Of a DNA stretch of 64,000 bases, positions 1 through 11,848 are shown in pieces. The position numbers were made by a program, and so were the translations under genes. The notes under the pieces are model-generated. The model was not told where the DNA came from, did no database searches, and saw only the letters and a list, made by a program, of their open reading frames with translations. Source of the DNA: Utricularia gibba (Eukaryota; Streptophyta; Magnoliopsida; Lamiales; Lentibulariaceae); contig NEEC01000010.1 of NCBI GenBank assembly GCA_002189035.1, positions 1-64,000 on the forward strand, given 5' to 3'. The stretch's first letter is position 1. Each line of letters begins with the position of its first letter.

Positions 1-2094
1 GCAAGCCTTCCGGTGAATCTACGTGACGATATTCATTCCAAGCTCCGTTGGATAGTGCCACCCTCGATAGCCAGCATATCAATGCTATCTTGACAGGCTG
101 CTGACGGGAATCGACAGTCCCGAGCTCACTTTTTGCTACATGGATTTAAAGAAGTTGAGTAGCTTATGTTGTATGCAGAACACGAGAAGTCCCCATCCGT
201 CGCAGAAAAGGGGCGTGGATAGATGTGAGTGTTGCCACTCCCTTCTCTGTGACCTTAAAATCCTATATTTTGTGTGCTTCTTGTGGTTTGTCTTCAGACC
301 GGAATGTCCTTCTTCGAGGTTCACTTCATTGTGGTGCACTCGGGTTGTTCCGCTTGTATTTCCTAACGAGAGGATATACGTTCGTGTCCTCCTTCACTTC
401 ATGGAAAGATGTGGGAGCACGCAGCAGATTATGGAGATTTGAAACAGAACACACATCACGAGGCAACCTAACGACGCAGCAACCAGCCCGACCTCGGTCT
501 ACCTGGAGCACCATCAATGAGCATGGCGTTGGAAGTGGCATACTCTACATGCAAAACGTAACCACCACCTCCTCTGACGTATGCTCGGTTCTCCTTGTAG
601 GTGGAGTGGATGGTGGTCCCGATGACGCGCCTCCTACATGCACCTCGAACCACGCAGGTAATGCAAGCACACGCAACATCATGCGTCTTCACTCCACAGC
701 AGGAGGCTCCATGCATGTTTCTAACAGCATCGATCATTCGCTCCCCTTCATTTCGAGCTTCACGAGATGGCTGGAATACCATCGAAACCCTGCATATCTT
801 TCCTGGAGCACCCGCCCAAGTGCGACAAAGCTCCTATTTTCTTAGGACATCCGCGTCATGGCCATTCTTCGTCTCAACTTGTTTTCCCAGAGTGGGCTCG
901 AAGGCGACGATCCGTTAACATGCAGCAAAGGAAGCCAACGCTCGCCAACAGAAGGTCACGCTTTGCGGAAACCATGCTCTCTAAAAGGCATTGCATAACA
1001 ATCCGAACGAGCTCACCAGCAGGAACTCAGGGAACGTGAGTGGGACATGATGAAAGGGAAGTATGAGGCGAATTCGCATTCCAATGTTATCACTATTTGC
1101 GATCCCAAAATTGAATCCAAAAGTTCGTAGCAGAGAGGCTGCAAAAAAACTACAGAAATCGGTTCTCGAAGGCCGTACCAGCATTCCAACATGAGGGGCA
1201 CATGCAAAGGGATCCTTTGGAGCAACAAACGGTGGTACGCATACGCGACCAGGGTTGCGCCCAAAGTCATCGATCCTGGATCGCGGCGTTGTGAACGTCG
1301 TTTTTCACAATCGTGTAGCTTTGTAGAACCATTCAAGCTGTAGAATGCAAGGTGCGCCTACATGTCCGGTGGTTCGAAGGAGCGTTCATCCGCATGAGGT
1401 TTCTGCGAGTCCAAGGGTTGGAATGCAGTCAATTAGCCATGGGAGTAAGAAAAAAAGACGAACAAGTCGAGAAACCCTCCAAAAAGGCGCGGTGTCTAGA
1501 ACACCTCCTTTGAGAATGGAGGGCGGATGGAACTTGCTCCGCATGCCGCGAATGGAGATATGCATACGAAAAAACACCAACATCGGGTCACCGACGTCGT
1601 TGCCAAGGAACTCTCTACAAGCACCGTGTGACGACCTCCTTTGCAGCTATTGGATCCCCCTGCGGAGTGTCTCCGTACCTCGAAAAAACGAGCTTTCTAC
1701 GGTAGCTCGTTTTCAGGAGCGCATGGCTCTTAAAACTCAGCACGTGGATTCGCAATGATGGCAAGGGAGAGCACGTCCAATGGCGTAGTTACCGCGCCGC
1801 AATCGCATTCGAGGAGAAAAGAAGTTGTTTGGAAAAGAATTGGGCATCAAGGAAGACCGTTCAAATAGGCTCACGAAATTTGGAATTGGAGCAGCTGTAC
1901 GTGTGACTTGCGTTGCTCCACCATTATGTGCGTCGATGGGTGTAGCGTGTTTGCGCAGTTTCACAAGGATACAGGGTGGCGAACAGTAGTTTGCAATAAG
2001 CATGAAGCGGGGGGTACCGCTTGTGCACAAAAAGCTATAAAAGCTGTCCTTTGTGTAATTTCCCATGGGTATGAACCAGGTGCCGGGTTCACAC
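1..2094. repeat. Macrosatellite unit 1
   Basis: Full-length unit (2094 bp, counted from GCAAGCCTTCC). Diagnostic variants: GAAGTCCCCATCC near 189, AACGCTCGCC near 937, CACATGCAAAGG near 1199, TGTAGCTTTGTAG near 1314, and GACCGTTC near 1855. Confidence 0.93.
1685..1713. other. Conserved 10-bp stem hairpin in the macrosatellite unit
   Basis: AAAACGAGCT and AGCTCGTTTT flank the 9-base loop TTCTACGGT, a perfect inverted repeat. The same hairpin occurs in every unit at 3774-3802, 5865-5893, 7953-7981 and 10,040-10,068, unchanged although nearby homopolymers vary. Role unknown. Confidence 0.85.
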
Positions 2095-2187
2095 GCAAGC
2101 CTTCCGGTGAATCTACGTGACGATATTCATTCCAAGCTCCGTTGGATAGTGCCACCCTCGATAGCCAGCATATCAATGCTATCTTGA
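2036..2187 (+). other. TATA-like box and 40-codon open frame in the macrosatellite unit
   Basis: TATAAAAG (2036-2043) precedes an ATG at 2065. The frame runs across the unit boundary to TGA at 2185-2187 and encodes 40 residues starting MGMNQVPGSH. The same arrangement recurs at each unit junction. The TATA-like box lies only 29 bp before the ATG, which leaves almost no 5' UTR. There is no recognisable domain. I list it as a possible transcribed site, not as a gene. Confidence 0.2.
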
Positions 2188-4184
2188 CAGGCTGCTGACG
2201 GGAATCGACAGTCCCCGAGCTCACTTTTTGCTACATGGATTTAAAGAAGTTGAGTAGCTTATGTTTGTATGCAGAACACGAGAAGTCCCCATCCGTCGCA
2301 GAAAAGGGGCGTGGATAGATGTGAGTGTTGCCACTCCCTTCTCTGTGACCTTAAAATCCTATATTTTGTGTGCTTCTTGGTTTGTCTTCAGACCGAATGT
2401 CCTTCTTCGAGGTTCACTTCATTGTGGTGCACTCGGGTTGTTCCGCTTGTATTTCCTAACGAGAGGATATACGTTGTGTCCTCCTTCACTTCATGGAAAG
2501 ATGTGGGAGCACGCAGCAGATTATGGAGATTTGAAACAGAACACACATCACGAGGCAACCTAACGACGCAGCAACCAGCCCGACCTCGGTCTACCTGGAG
2601 CACCATCAATGAGCATGGCGTTGGAAGTGGCATACTCTACATGCAAAACGTAACCACCACCTCCTCTGACGTATGCTCGGTTCTCCTTGTAGGTGGAGTG
2701 GATGGTGGTCCCGATGACGCGCCTCCTACATGCACTCGAACCACGCAGGTAATGCAAGCACACGCAACATCATGCGTCTTCACTCCACAGCAGGAGGCTC
2801 CATGCATGTTTTCTAACAGCATCGATCATTCGCTCCCCTTCATTTCGAGCTTCACGAGATGGCTGGAATACCATCGAAACCCTGCATATCTTTCCTGGAG
2901 CACCCGCCCAAGTGCGACAAAGCTCCTATTTTCTTAGGACATCCGCGTCATGGCCATTCTTCGTCTCAACTTGTTTTCCCAGAGTGGGCTCGAAGGCGAC
3001 GATCCGTTAACATGCAGCAAAGGAAGCCAACGCTCGCCAACAGAAGGTCACGCTTTGCGGAAACCATGCTCTCTAAAAGGCATTGCATAACAATCCGAAC
3101 GAGCTCACCAGCAGGAACTCAGGGAACGTGAGTTGGGACATGATGAAAGGGAAGTATGAGGCGAATTCGCATTCCAATGTTATCACTATTTGCGATCCCA
3201 AAATTGAATCCAAAAGTTCGTAGCAGAGAGGCTGCAAAAAACTACAGAAATCGGTTCTCGAAGGCCGTACCAGCATTCCAACATGAGGGGCACACGCAAA
3301 GGGATCCTTGGAGCAACAAACGGTGGTACGCATACGCGACCAGGGTTGCGCCCAAAGTCATCGATCCTGGATCGCGGCGTTGTGAACGTCGTTTTCACAA
3401 TCGTGTAGCTTTGTAGAACCATTCAAGCTGTAGAATGCAAGGTGCGCCTACATGTCCGTGGTTCGAAGGAGCGTTCATCCGCATGAGGTTTCTGCGAGTC
3501 CAAGGGTTGGAATGCAGTCAATTAGCCATGGGAGTAAGAAAAAAAGACGAACAAGTCGAGAAACCCTCCAAAAAGGCGCGGTGTCTAGAACACCTCCTTT
3601 GAGAATGGAGGGCGGATGGAACTTGCTCCGCATGCCGCGAATGGAGATATGCATACGAAAAAACACCAACATCGGGTCACCGACGTCGTTGCCAAGGAAC
3701 TCTCTACAAGCACCGTGTGACGACCTCCTTTGCAGCTATTGGATCCCCCTGCGGAGTGTCTCCGTACCTCGAAAAAACGAGCTTTCTACGGTAGCTCGTT
3801 TTCAGGAGCGCATGGCTCTTAAAACTCAGCACATGGATTCGCAATGATGGCAAGGGAGAGCACGTCCAATGGCGTAGTTACCGCGCCGCAATCGCATTCG
3901 AGGAGAAAAGAAGTTGTTTGGAAAAGAATTGGGCATCAAGGAAGACCGTTCAAATAGGCTCACGAAATTTGGAATTGGAGCAGCTGTACGTGTGACTTGC
4001 GTTGCTCCACCATTATGTGCGTCGATGGGGGTGTAGCGTGTTTGCGCAGTTTCACAAGGATACAGGGTGGCGAACAGTAGTTTGCAATAAGCATGAAGCG
4101 GGGGGTACCGCTTGTGCACAAAAAGCTATAAAAGCTGTCCTTGTGTAATTTCCCATGGGTATGAACCAGGTGCCGGGTTCACAC
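2095..4184. repeat. Macrosatellite unit 2
   Basis: Full-length unit (2090 bp). It shares most variants with unit 1 but has CACACGCAAAGG near 3291, like units 4 and 5. It also carries one-base losses (for example one G in GTCCGTGGTTCG near 3452) and a GGGG run near 4026. Confidence 0.93.
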
Positions 4185-6270
4185 GCAAGCCTTCCGGTGA
4201 ATCTACGTGACGATATTCATTCCAAGCTCCGTTGGATAGTGCCACCCTCGATAGCCAGCATATCAATGCTATCTTGACAGGCTGCTGACGGGAATCGACA
4301 GTCCCCGAGCTCACTTTTTGCTACATGGATTTAAAGAAGTTGAGTAGCTTATGTTTGTATGCAGAACACGAGAAGTCCCATCCGTCGCAGAAAAGGGGCG
4401 TGGATAGATGTGAGTGTTGCCACTCCCTTCTCTGTGACCTTAAAATCCTATATTTTTGTGCTTCTTGCGGTTTGTCTTCAGACCGGAATGTCCTTCTTCG
4501 AGGTTCACTTCATTGTGGTGCACTCGGGTTGTTCCGCTTGTATTTCCTAACGAGAGGATATACGTTTCGTGTCCTCCTTCACTTCATGGAAAGATGTGGG
4601 AGCACGCAGCAGATTATGGAGATTTGAAACAGAACACACATCACGAGGCAACCTAACGACGCAGCAACCAGCCCGACCTCGGTCTACCTGGAGCACCATC
4701 AATGAGCATGGCGTTGGAAGTGGCATACTCTACATGCAAAACGTAACCACCACCTCCTCTGACGTATGCTCGGTTCTCCTTGTAGGTGGAGTGGATGGTG
4801 GTCCGATGACGCGCCTCCTACATGCACCTCGAACCACGCAGGTAATGCAAGCACACGCAACATCATGCGTCTTCACTCCACAGCAGGAGGCTCCATGCAT
4901 GTTTCTAACAGCATCGATCATTCGCTCCCCTTCATTTCGAGCTTCACGAGATGGCTGGAATACCATCGAAACCCTGCATATCTTTCCTGGAGCACCCGCC
5001 CAAGTGCGACAAAGCTCCTATTTTCTTAGGACATCCGCGTCATGGCCATTCTTCGTCTCAACTTGTTTTCCCAGAGTGGGCTCGAAGGCGACGATCCGTT
5101 AACATGCAGCAAAGGAAGCCAACGCTCGCCAACAGAAGGTCACGCTTTGCGGAAACCATGCTCTCTAAAAGGCATTGCATAACAATCCGAACGAGCTCAC
5201 CAGCAGGAACTCAGGGAACGTGAGTTGGGACATGATGAAAGGGAAGTATGAGGCGAATTCGCATTCCAATGTTATCACTATTTGCGATCCCAAAATTGAA
5301 TCCAAAAGTTCGTAGCAGAGAGGCTGCAAAAAACTACAGAAATCGGTTCTCGAAGGCCGTACCAGCATTCCAACATGAGGGGCACATGCAAAGGGATCCT
5401 TGGAGCAACAAACGGTGGTACGCATACGCGACCAGGGTTGCGCCCAAAGTCATCGATCCTGGATCGCGGCGTTGTGAACGTCGTTTTCACAATCGTGTAG
5501 CTTTGTAGAACCATTCAAGCTGTAGAATGCAAGGTGCGCCTACATGTCCGGTGGTTCGAAGGAGCGTTCATCCGCATGAGGTTTCTGCGAGTCCAAGGGT
5601 TGGAATGCAGTCAATTAGCCATGGGAGTAAGAAAAAAAGACGAACAAGTCGAGAAACCCTCCAAAAAGGCGCGGTGTCTAGAACACCTCCTTTGAGAATG
5701 GAGGCGGATGGAACTTGCTCCGCATGCCGCGAATGGAGATATGCATACGAAAAAACACCAACATCGGGTCACCGACGTCGTTGCCAAGGAACTCTCTACA
5801 AACCGTGTGACGACCTCCTTTGCAGCTATTGGATCCCCCTGCGGAGTGTCTCCGTACCTCGAAAAAAACGAGCTTTCTACGGTAGCTCGTTTTCAGGAGC
5901 GCATGGCTCTTAAAACTCAGCACGTGGATTCGCAATGATGGCAAGGGAGAGCACGTCCAATGGCGTAGTTACCGCGCCGCAATCGCATTCGAGGAGAAAA
6001 GAAGTTGTTTGGAAAAGAATTGGGCATCAAGGAAGACTGTTCAAATAGGCTCACGAAATTTGGAATTGGAGCAGTACGTGTGACTTGTGTTGCTCCACCA
6101 TTATGTGCGTCGATGGGTGTAGCGTGTTTGCGCAGTTTCACAAGGATACAGGGTGGCGAACAGTAGTTTGCAATAAGCATGAAGCGGGGGGTACCGCTTG
6201 TGCACAAAAAGCTATAAAAGCTGTCCTTGTGTAATTTCCCATGGGTATGAACCAGGTGCCGGGTTCACAC
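4185..6270. repeat. Macrosatellite unit 3
   Basis: Full-length unit (2086 bp). It is intermediate in its variants. It has CACATGCAAAGG and AACGCTCGCC like unit 1, but GACTGTTC and TTGTGTTGCTCC like unit 4. It has small private deletions near 5803 and 6074. Confidence 0.93.
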
Positions 6271-8358
6271 GCAAGCCTTCCGGTGAATCTACGTGACGAT
6301 ATTCATTCCAAGCTCCGTTGGATAGTGCCACCCTCGATAGCCAGCATATCAATGCTATCTTGACAGGCTGCTGACGGGAATCGACAGTCCCCGAGCTCAC
6401 TTTTTGCTACATGGATTTAAAGAAGTTGAGTAGCTTATTTGTATGCAGAACACGAGAAGTCTCCATCCGTCGCAGAAAAGGGGCGTGGATAGATGTGAGT
6501 GTTGCCACTCCCTTCTCTGTGACCTTAAAATCCTATATTTGTGTGCTTCTTGCGGTTTGTCTTCAGACCGGAATGTCCTTCTTCGAGGTTCACTTCATTG
6601 TGGTGCACTCGGGTTGTTCCGCTTGTATTTCCTAACGAGAGGATATACGTTCGTGTCCTCCTTCACTTCATGGAAAGATGTGGAGCACGCAGCAGATTAT
6701 GGAGATTTGAAACAGAACACACATCACGAGGCAACCTAACGACGCAGCAACCAGCCCGACCTCGGTCTACCTGGAGCACCATCAATGAGCATGGCGTTGG
6801 AAGTGGCATACTCTACATGCAAAACGTAACCACCACCTCCTCTGACGTATGCTCGGTTCTCCTTGTAGGTGGAGTGGATGGTGGTCCTGATGACGCGCCT
6901 CCTACATGCACCTCGAACCACGCAGGTAATGCAAGCACACGCAACATCATGCGTCTTCACTCCACAGCAGGAGGCTCCATGCATGTTTCTAACAGCATCG
7001 ATCATTCGCTCCCCTTCATTTCGAGCTTCACGAGATGGCTGGAATACCATCGAAACCCTGCATATCTTTCCTGGAGCACCCGCCCAAGTGCGACAAAGCT
7101 CCTATTTTCTTAGGACATCCGCGTCATGGCCATTCTTCGTCTCAACTTGTTTTCCCAGAGTGGGCTCGAAGGCGACGATCCGTTAACATGCAGCAAAGGA
7201 AGCCAACACTCGCCAACAGAAGGTCACGCTTTGCGGAAACCATGCTCTCTAAAAGGCATTGCATAACAATCCGAACGAGCTCACCAGCAGGAACTCAGGG
7301 AACGTGAGTTGGGACATGATGAAAGGGAAGTATGAGGCGAATTCGCATTCCAATGTTATCACTATTTGCGATCCCAAAATTGAATCCAAAAGTTCGTAGC
7401 AGAGAGGCTGCAAAAAAACTACAGAAATCGGTTCTCGAAGGCCGTACCAGCATTCCAACATGAGGGGCACACGCAAAGGGATCCTTGGAGCAACAAACGG
7501 TGGTACGCATACGCGACCAGGGTTGCGCCCAAAGTCATCGATCCTGGATCGCGGCGTTGTGAACGTCGTTTTCACAATCGTGTAGCTGTGTAGAACCATT
7601 CAAGCTGTAGAATGCAAGGTGCGCCTACATGTCCGGTGGTTCGAAGGAGCGTTCATCCGCATGAGGTTTCTGCGAGTCCAAGGGTTGGAATGCAGTCAAT
7701 TAGCCATGGGAGTAAGAAAAAAAGACGAACAAGTCGAGAAACCCTCCAAAAAGGCGCGGTGTCTAGAACACCTCCTTTGAGAATGGAGGGCGGATGGAAC
7801 TTGCTCCGCATGCCGCGAATGGAGATATGCATACGAAAAAACACCAACATCGGGTCACCGACGTCGTTGCCAAGGAACTCTCTACAAGCACCGTGTGACG
7901 ACCTCCTTTGCAGCTATTGGATCCCCCTGCGGAGTGTCTCCGTACCTCGAAAAAAACGAGCTTTCTACGGTAGCTCGTTTTCAGGAGCGCATGGCTCTTA
8001 AAACTCAGCACGTGGATTCGCAATGATGGCAAGGGAGAGCACGTCCAATGGCGTAGTTACCGCGCCGCAATCGCATTCGAGGAGAAAAGAAGTTGTTTGG
8101 AAAAGAATTGGGCATCAAGGAAGACTGTTCAAATAGGCTCACGAAATTTGGAATTGGAGCAGCTGTACGTGTGACTTGTGTTGCTCCACCATTATGTGCG
8201 TCGATGGGTGTAGCGTGTTTGCGCAGTTTCACAAGGATACAGGGGCGAACAGTAGTTTGCAATAAGCATGAAGCGGGGGTACCGCTTGTGCACAAAAAGC
8301 TATAAAAGCTGTCCTTGTGTAATTTCCCATGGGTATGAACCAGGTGCCGGGTTCACAC
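6271..8358. repeat. Macrosatellite unit 4
   Basis: Full-length unit (2088 bp). It shares GAAGTCTCCATCC, AACACTCGCC and TGTAGCTGTGTAG with unit 5, so these two neighbours look like the closest pair. Confidence 0.93.
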
Positions 8359-10241
8359 GCAAGCCTTCCGGTGAATCTACGTGACGATATTCATTCCAAG
8401 CTCCGTTGGATAGTGCCACCCTCGATAGCCAGCATATCAATGCTATCTTGACAGGCTGCTGACGGGAATCGACAGTCCCCGAGCTCACTTTTTGCTACAT
8501 GGATTTAAAGAAGTTGAGTAGCTTATGTTTGTATGCAGAACACGAGAAGTCTCCATCCGTCGCAGAAAAGGGGCGTGGATAGATGTGAGTGTTGCCACTC
8601 CCTTCTCTGTGACCTTAAAATCCTATATTTGTGTGCTTCTTGCGGTTTGTCTTCAGACCGGAATGTCCTTCTTCGAGGTTCACTTCATTGTGGTGCACTC
8701 GGGTTGTTCCGCTTGTATTTCCTAACGAGAGGATATACGTTCGTGTCCTCCTTCACTTCATGGAAAGATGTGGGAGCACGCAGCAGATTATGAGATTTGA
8801 AACAGAACACACATCACGAGGCAACCTAACGACGCAGCAACCAGCCCGACCTCGGTCTACCTGGAGCACCATCAATGAGCATGGCGTTGGAAGTGGCATA
8901 CTCTACATGCAAAACGTAACCACCACCTCCTCTGACGTATGCTCGGTTCTCCTTGTAGGTGGAGTGGATGGTGGTCCCGATGACGCGCCTCCTACATGCA
9001 CCTCGAACCACGCAGGTAATGCAAGCACACGCAACATCATGCGTCTTCACTCCACAGCAGGAGGCTCCATGCATGTTTCTAACAGCATCGATCATTCGCT
9101 CCCCTTCATTTCGAGCTTCACGAGATGGCTGGAATACCATCGAAACCCTGCATATCTTTCCTGGAGCACCCGCCCAAGTGCGACAAAGCTCCTATTTTCT
9201 TAGGACATCCGCGTCATGGCCATTCTTCGTCTCAACTTGTTTTCCCAGAGTGGGCTCGAAGGCGACGATCCGTTAACATGCAGCAAAGGAAGCCAACACT
9301 CGCCAACAGAAGGTCACGCTTTGCGGAAACCATGCTCTCTAAAAGGCATTGCATAACAATCCGAACGAGCTCACCAGCAGGAACTCAGGGAACGTGAGTT
9401 GGACATGATGAAAGGGAAGTATGAGGCGAATTCGCATTCCAATGTTATCACTATTTGCGATCCCAAAATTGAATCCAAAAGTTCGTAGCAGAGAGGCTGC
9501 AAAAAACTACAGAAATCGGTTCTCGAAGGCCGTACCAGCATTCCAACATGAGGGGCACACGCAAAGGGATCCTTGGAGCAACAAACGGTGGTACGCATAC
9601 GCGACCAGGGTTGCGCCCAAAGTCATCGATCCTGGATCGCGGCGTTGTGAACGTCGTTTTCACAATCGTGTAGCTGTGTAGAACCATTCAAGCTGTAGAA
9701 TGCAAGGTGCGCCTACATGTCCGGTGGTTCGAAGGAGCGTTCATCCGCATGAGGTTTCTGCGAGTCCAAGGGTTGGAATGCAGTCAATTAGCCATGGGAG
9801 TAAGAAAAAAAGACGAACAAGTCGAGAAACCCTCCAAAAAGGCGCGGTGTCTAGAACACCTCCTTTGAGAATGGAGGGCGGATGGAACTTGCTCCGCATG
9901 CCGCGAATGGAGATATGCATACGAAAAAACACCAACATCGGGTCACCGACGTCGTTGCCAAGGAACTCTCTACAAGCACCGTGTGACGACCTCCTTTGCA
10001 GCTATTGGATCCCCCTGCGGAGTGTCTCCGTACCTCGAAAAAACGAGCTTTCTACGGTAGCTCGTTTTCAGGAGCGCATGGCTCTTAAAACTCAGCACGT
10101 GGATTCGCAATGATGGCAAGGGAGAGCACGTCCAATGGCGTAGTTACCGCGCCGCAATCGCATTCGAGGAGAAAAGAAGTTGTTTGGAAAAGAATTGGGC
10201 ATCAAGGAAGACCGTTCAAATAGGCTCACGAAATTTGGAAT
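8359..10241. repeat. Macrosatellite unit 5, truncated at its 3' side
   Basis: The unit follows the others until TTGGAAT at 10,235-10,241. There the expected continuation TGGAGCAGC is replaced by the interior of a copia LTR. About 200 bp of the unit is missing. Confidence 0.93.
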
Positions 10242-10747
10242 GACACAATTATATGAGATGTAATTGGTAAAGTGGATAAATTAAATTGAGAGTTATTTTG
10301 AGATTAATTTTGATTAAACTTAAAATAAAAGATCATATATAGATAAGATTTGGAACATATACATATCTCCACAAATAAGATCTTTACGGAGATATGATTT
10401 GATATGTTACCATATATCTATCAAAAAGATTTAGATCTTGACATATGCTCCATGGGTCTGCGTGCTCTCTGAGACGAATCCACAAGGAGGTGTTTTTCTC
10501 CACTAGTACCTGAGGAATTCAACCAGCATTCAAGAGCCTTGAGAAGGTTATCGACGAAGTGCTCCACGTGTGGATGCCATAGAGGCCATCTCCTATTGGC
10601 GGTTGGTGAACAACGGAGTCATCTGAAAGGTATTTCAGCATCCCTTAGTCTGATGTATACCGTATTCCAAGATCTGCGTTGGGGGTTTCTCAAAATTTTA
10701 AAATTCCGCTGCTTTTGAGAGATACGATGTCTACGAGAAACCCAACA
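10238..10747 (+). mobile_element. Ty1/copia LTR, 3' part (5' LTR of the following element)
   Basis: It begins in mid-LTR at TGACACAATT and ends ACGAGAAACCCAACA at 10,747. It matches the right part of the LTR at 60,740-61,602, and the reverse complement of the left parts of those at 33,085 and 42,732. The typical CA end is followed directly by a primer-binding site, so this was a 5' LTR. About half or more of the LTR is missing on its left, where it abuts the macrosatellite. Confidence 0.88.
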
Positions 10748-10748
10748 G

Positions 10749-10760
10749 TGGTATCAGAGC
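10749..10760 (+). promoter_or_regulatory. Primer-binding site, tRNA-iMet type
   Basis: TGGTATCAGAGC lies one base after the LTR end. It is complementary to the 3' end of plant initiator tRNA-Met, the usual primer of Ty1/copia elements. Confidence 0.93.
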
Positions 10761-11848
10761 GAGGTTGCGGAATACGTGTATACGTTAGAATCTTTGTTGA
10801 TTTTGCGAGATGTTCTCGTATGTCGCCTTGTCGGTGAAAAGTTAAAATCTTTGCTGATTTGCGAGATGTTCTCGTATGTTGCCTTGCCTGCGATTATTGT
10901 GATAGCATGTGATTGCGAGATGTTCTCGTATGTAGCCTTGCTGACGATCATCATAATAGCATGTGATGCACGAAATCTGATTATTTTGGATTGTTTTGCT
11001 GCCTTAGGATGCACAAAATTTGATTCATGATTGATGCTTTCGAGAATCATATCTTACGTGTATATGCGCAGCATGATGATGCTTTATATGTGTGTAGTCG
11101 TGGGGCATGATGGCCTTTGCACGAATTTTGATCATGTTGATCATATTGGTGAATTATCGATGCATATGATGTTTGATAATTTATTTGTGACCAAGGCATC
11201 TAGGGTCAATTAGGATTTTCGAGCTTTATGTGTGAAAATCCAGGGATATGATGCGTTATGAACGAAAGGGCAAGGGTTGTCAAGATGCCTATTTGATAGG
11301 ATATTGATATCCATAATGCAAGAGTTGCATATGGAAAAATCCCCTTCTAAATAATTAAGCTTATTCCTTCCACTAACATAAGGAGAACGAGAGTCATTTT
11401 TAGTGTATAGAGTTGTTGGCTACCGTCAAGCTCTCCACTACACATGACATGTTCGAATTATGGAATTAGATTCACGGTGGGTTGGCTTAACTGATTTTAT
11501 CAACTTGTTGACTAAAGCCAAGGTTGGTAAAATTGGAGGAAAGGTTGAGGTAAATAGTTTTTACATTAAGAGTTGATGACTCAATGATGCAGTGGTTGTA
11601 TGAGAGATACAATTGGCATGAGATGACTACCTGTTTCATTCATTAAAACTTGTTGGCTACAGTCAAGGTGGAGATGAATGAAATGGGACACTATCCCACT
11701 AAGAAAATCTGATTTTCTCATTTTGTCAGTAAGGGGCTGCCATCTCGAAAAACATAGTGGGAGTATATCACATCTAATAAAGACCAATTAAATGTGATTT
11801 AAGGAACACTACATGATGTGTTTGCTTTCTCTTCTTCAGGTTGAAGAT
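10761..11848 (+). mobile_element. Copia leader (5' UTR) with a tripled hairpin repeat
   Basis: No gene is visible here. GCGAGATGTTCTCGTATG occurs at about 10,805, 10,861 and 10,915 (periods 56 and 54 bp). In each copy CGAGA-TGT-TCTCG can fold on itself. Frames such as 10,776-11,030 run through these repeats and resemble no protein. The leader ends at the gag start region. Confidence 0.7.

Larger units (their letters stand above)
1..10241. repeat. Tandem macrosatellite, ~2.09-kb unit, 4 full copies plus a truncated fifth
   Basis: A block beginning GCAAGCCTTCCGGTGAA recurs at 1, 2095, 4185, 6271 and 8359, giving unit lengths of 2094, 2090, 2086 and 2088 bp and a last unit of about 1883 bp. The copies are head to tail and nearly identical by eye. 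They differ by a few substitutions and by many one-base indels, mostly in homopolymers. The unit is far richer in G+C and CpG than the AT-rich DNA to its right. The longest frames (for example 225-845 in unit 1) change length or frame between copies through the indels, so I see no conserved protein. I recognise no rRNA, tRNA or known transposon domain. The array continues beyond the left edge. A satellite-like macro-repeat of unknown origin is the safest call. Confidence 0.95.

Noticed and set aside
225-845. 206-codon open frame and similar long frames in the array units
   Set aside because: The frame is changed in other units by one-base indels, has no recognised domain, and overlapping frames on both strands are equally long. 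It reflects GC-rich composition rather than a gene.
1-10241. Bacterial contamination, rDNA spacer or CRISPR as explanation of the array
   Set aside because: The array joins plant retrotransposon sequence at a defined breakpoint. It has no rRNA features, and the 2-kb unit has no spacer structure.
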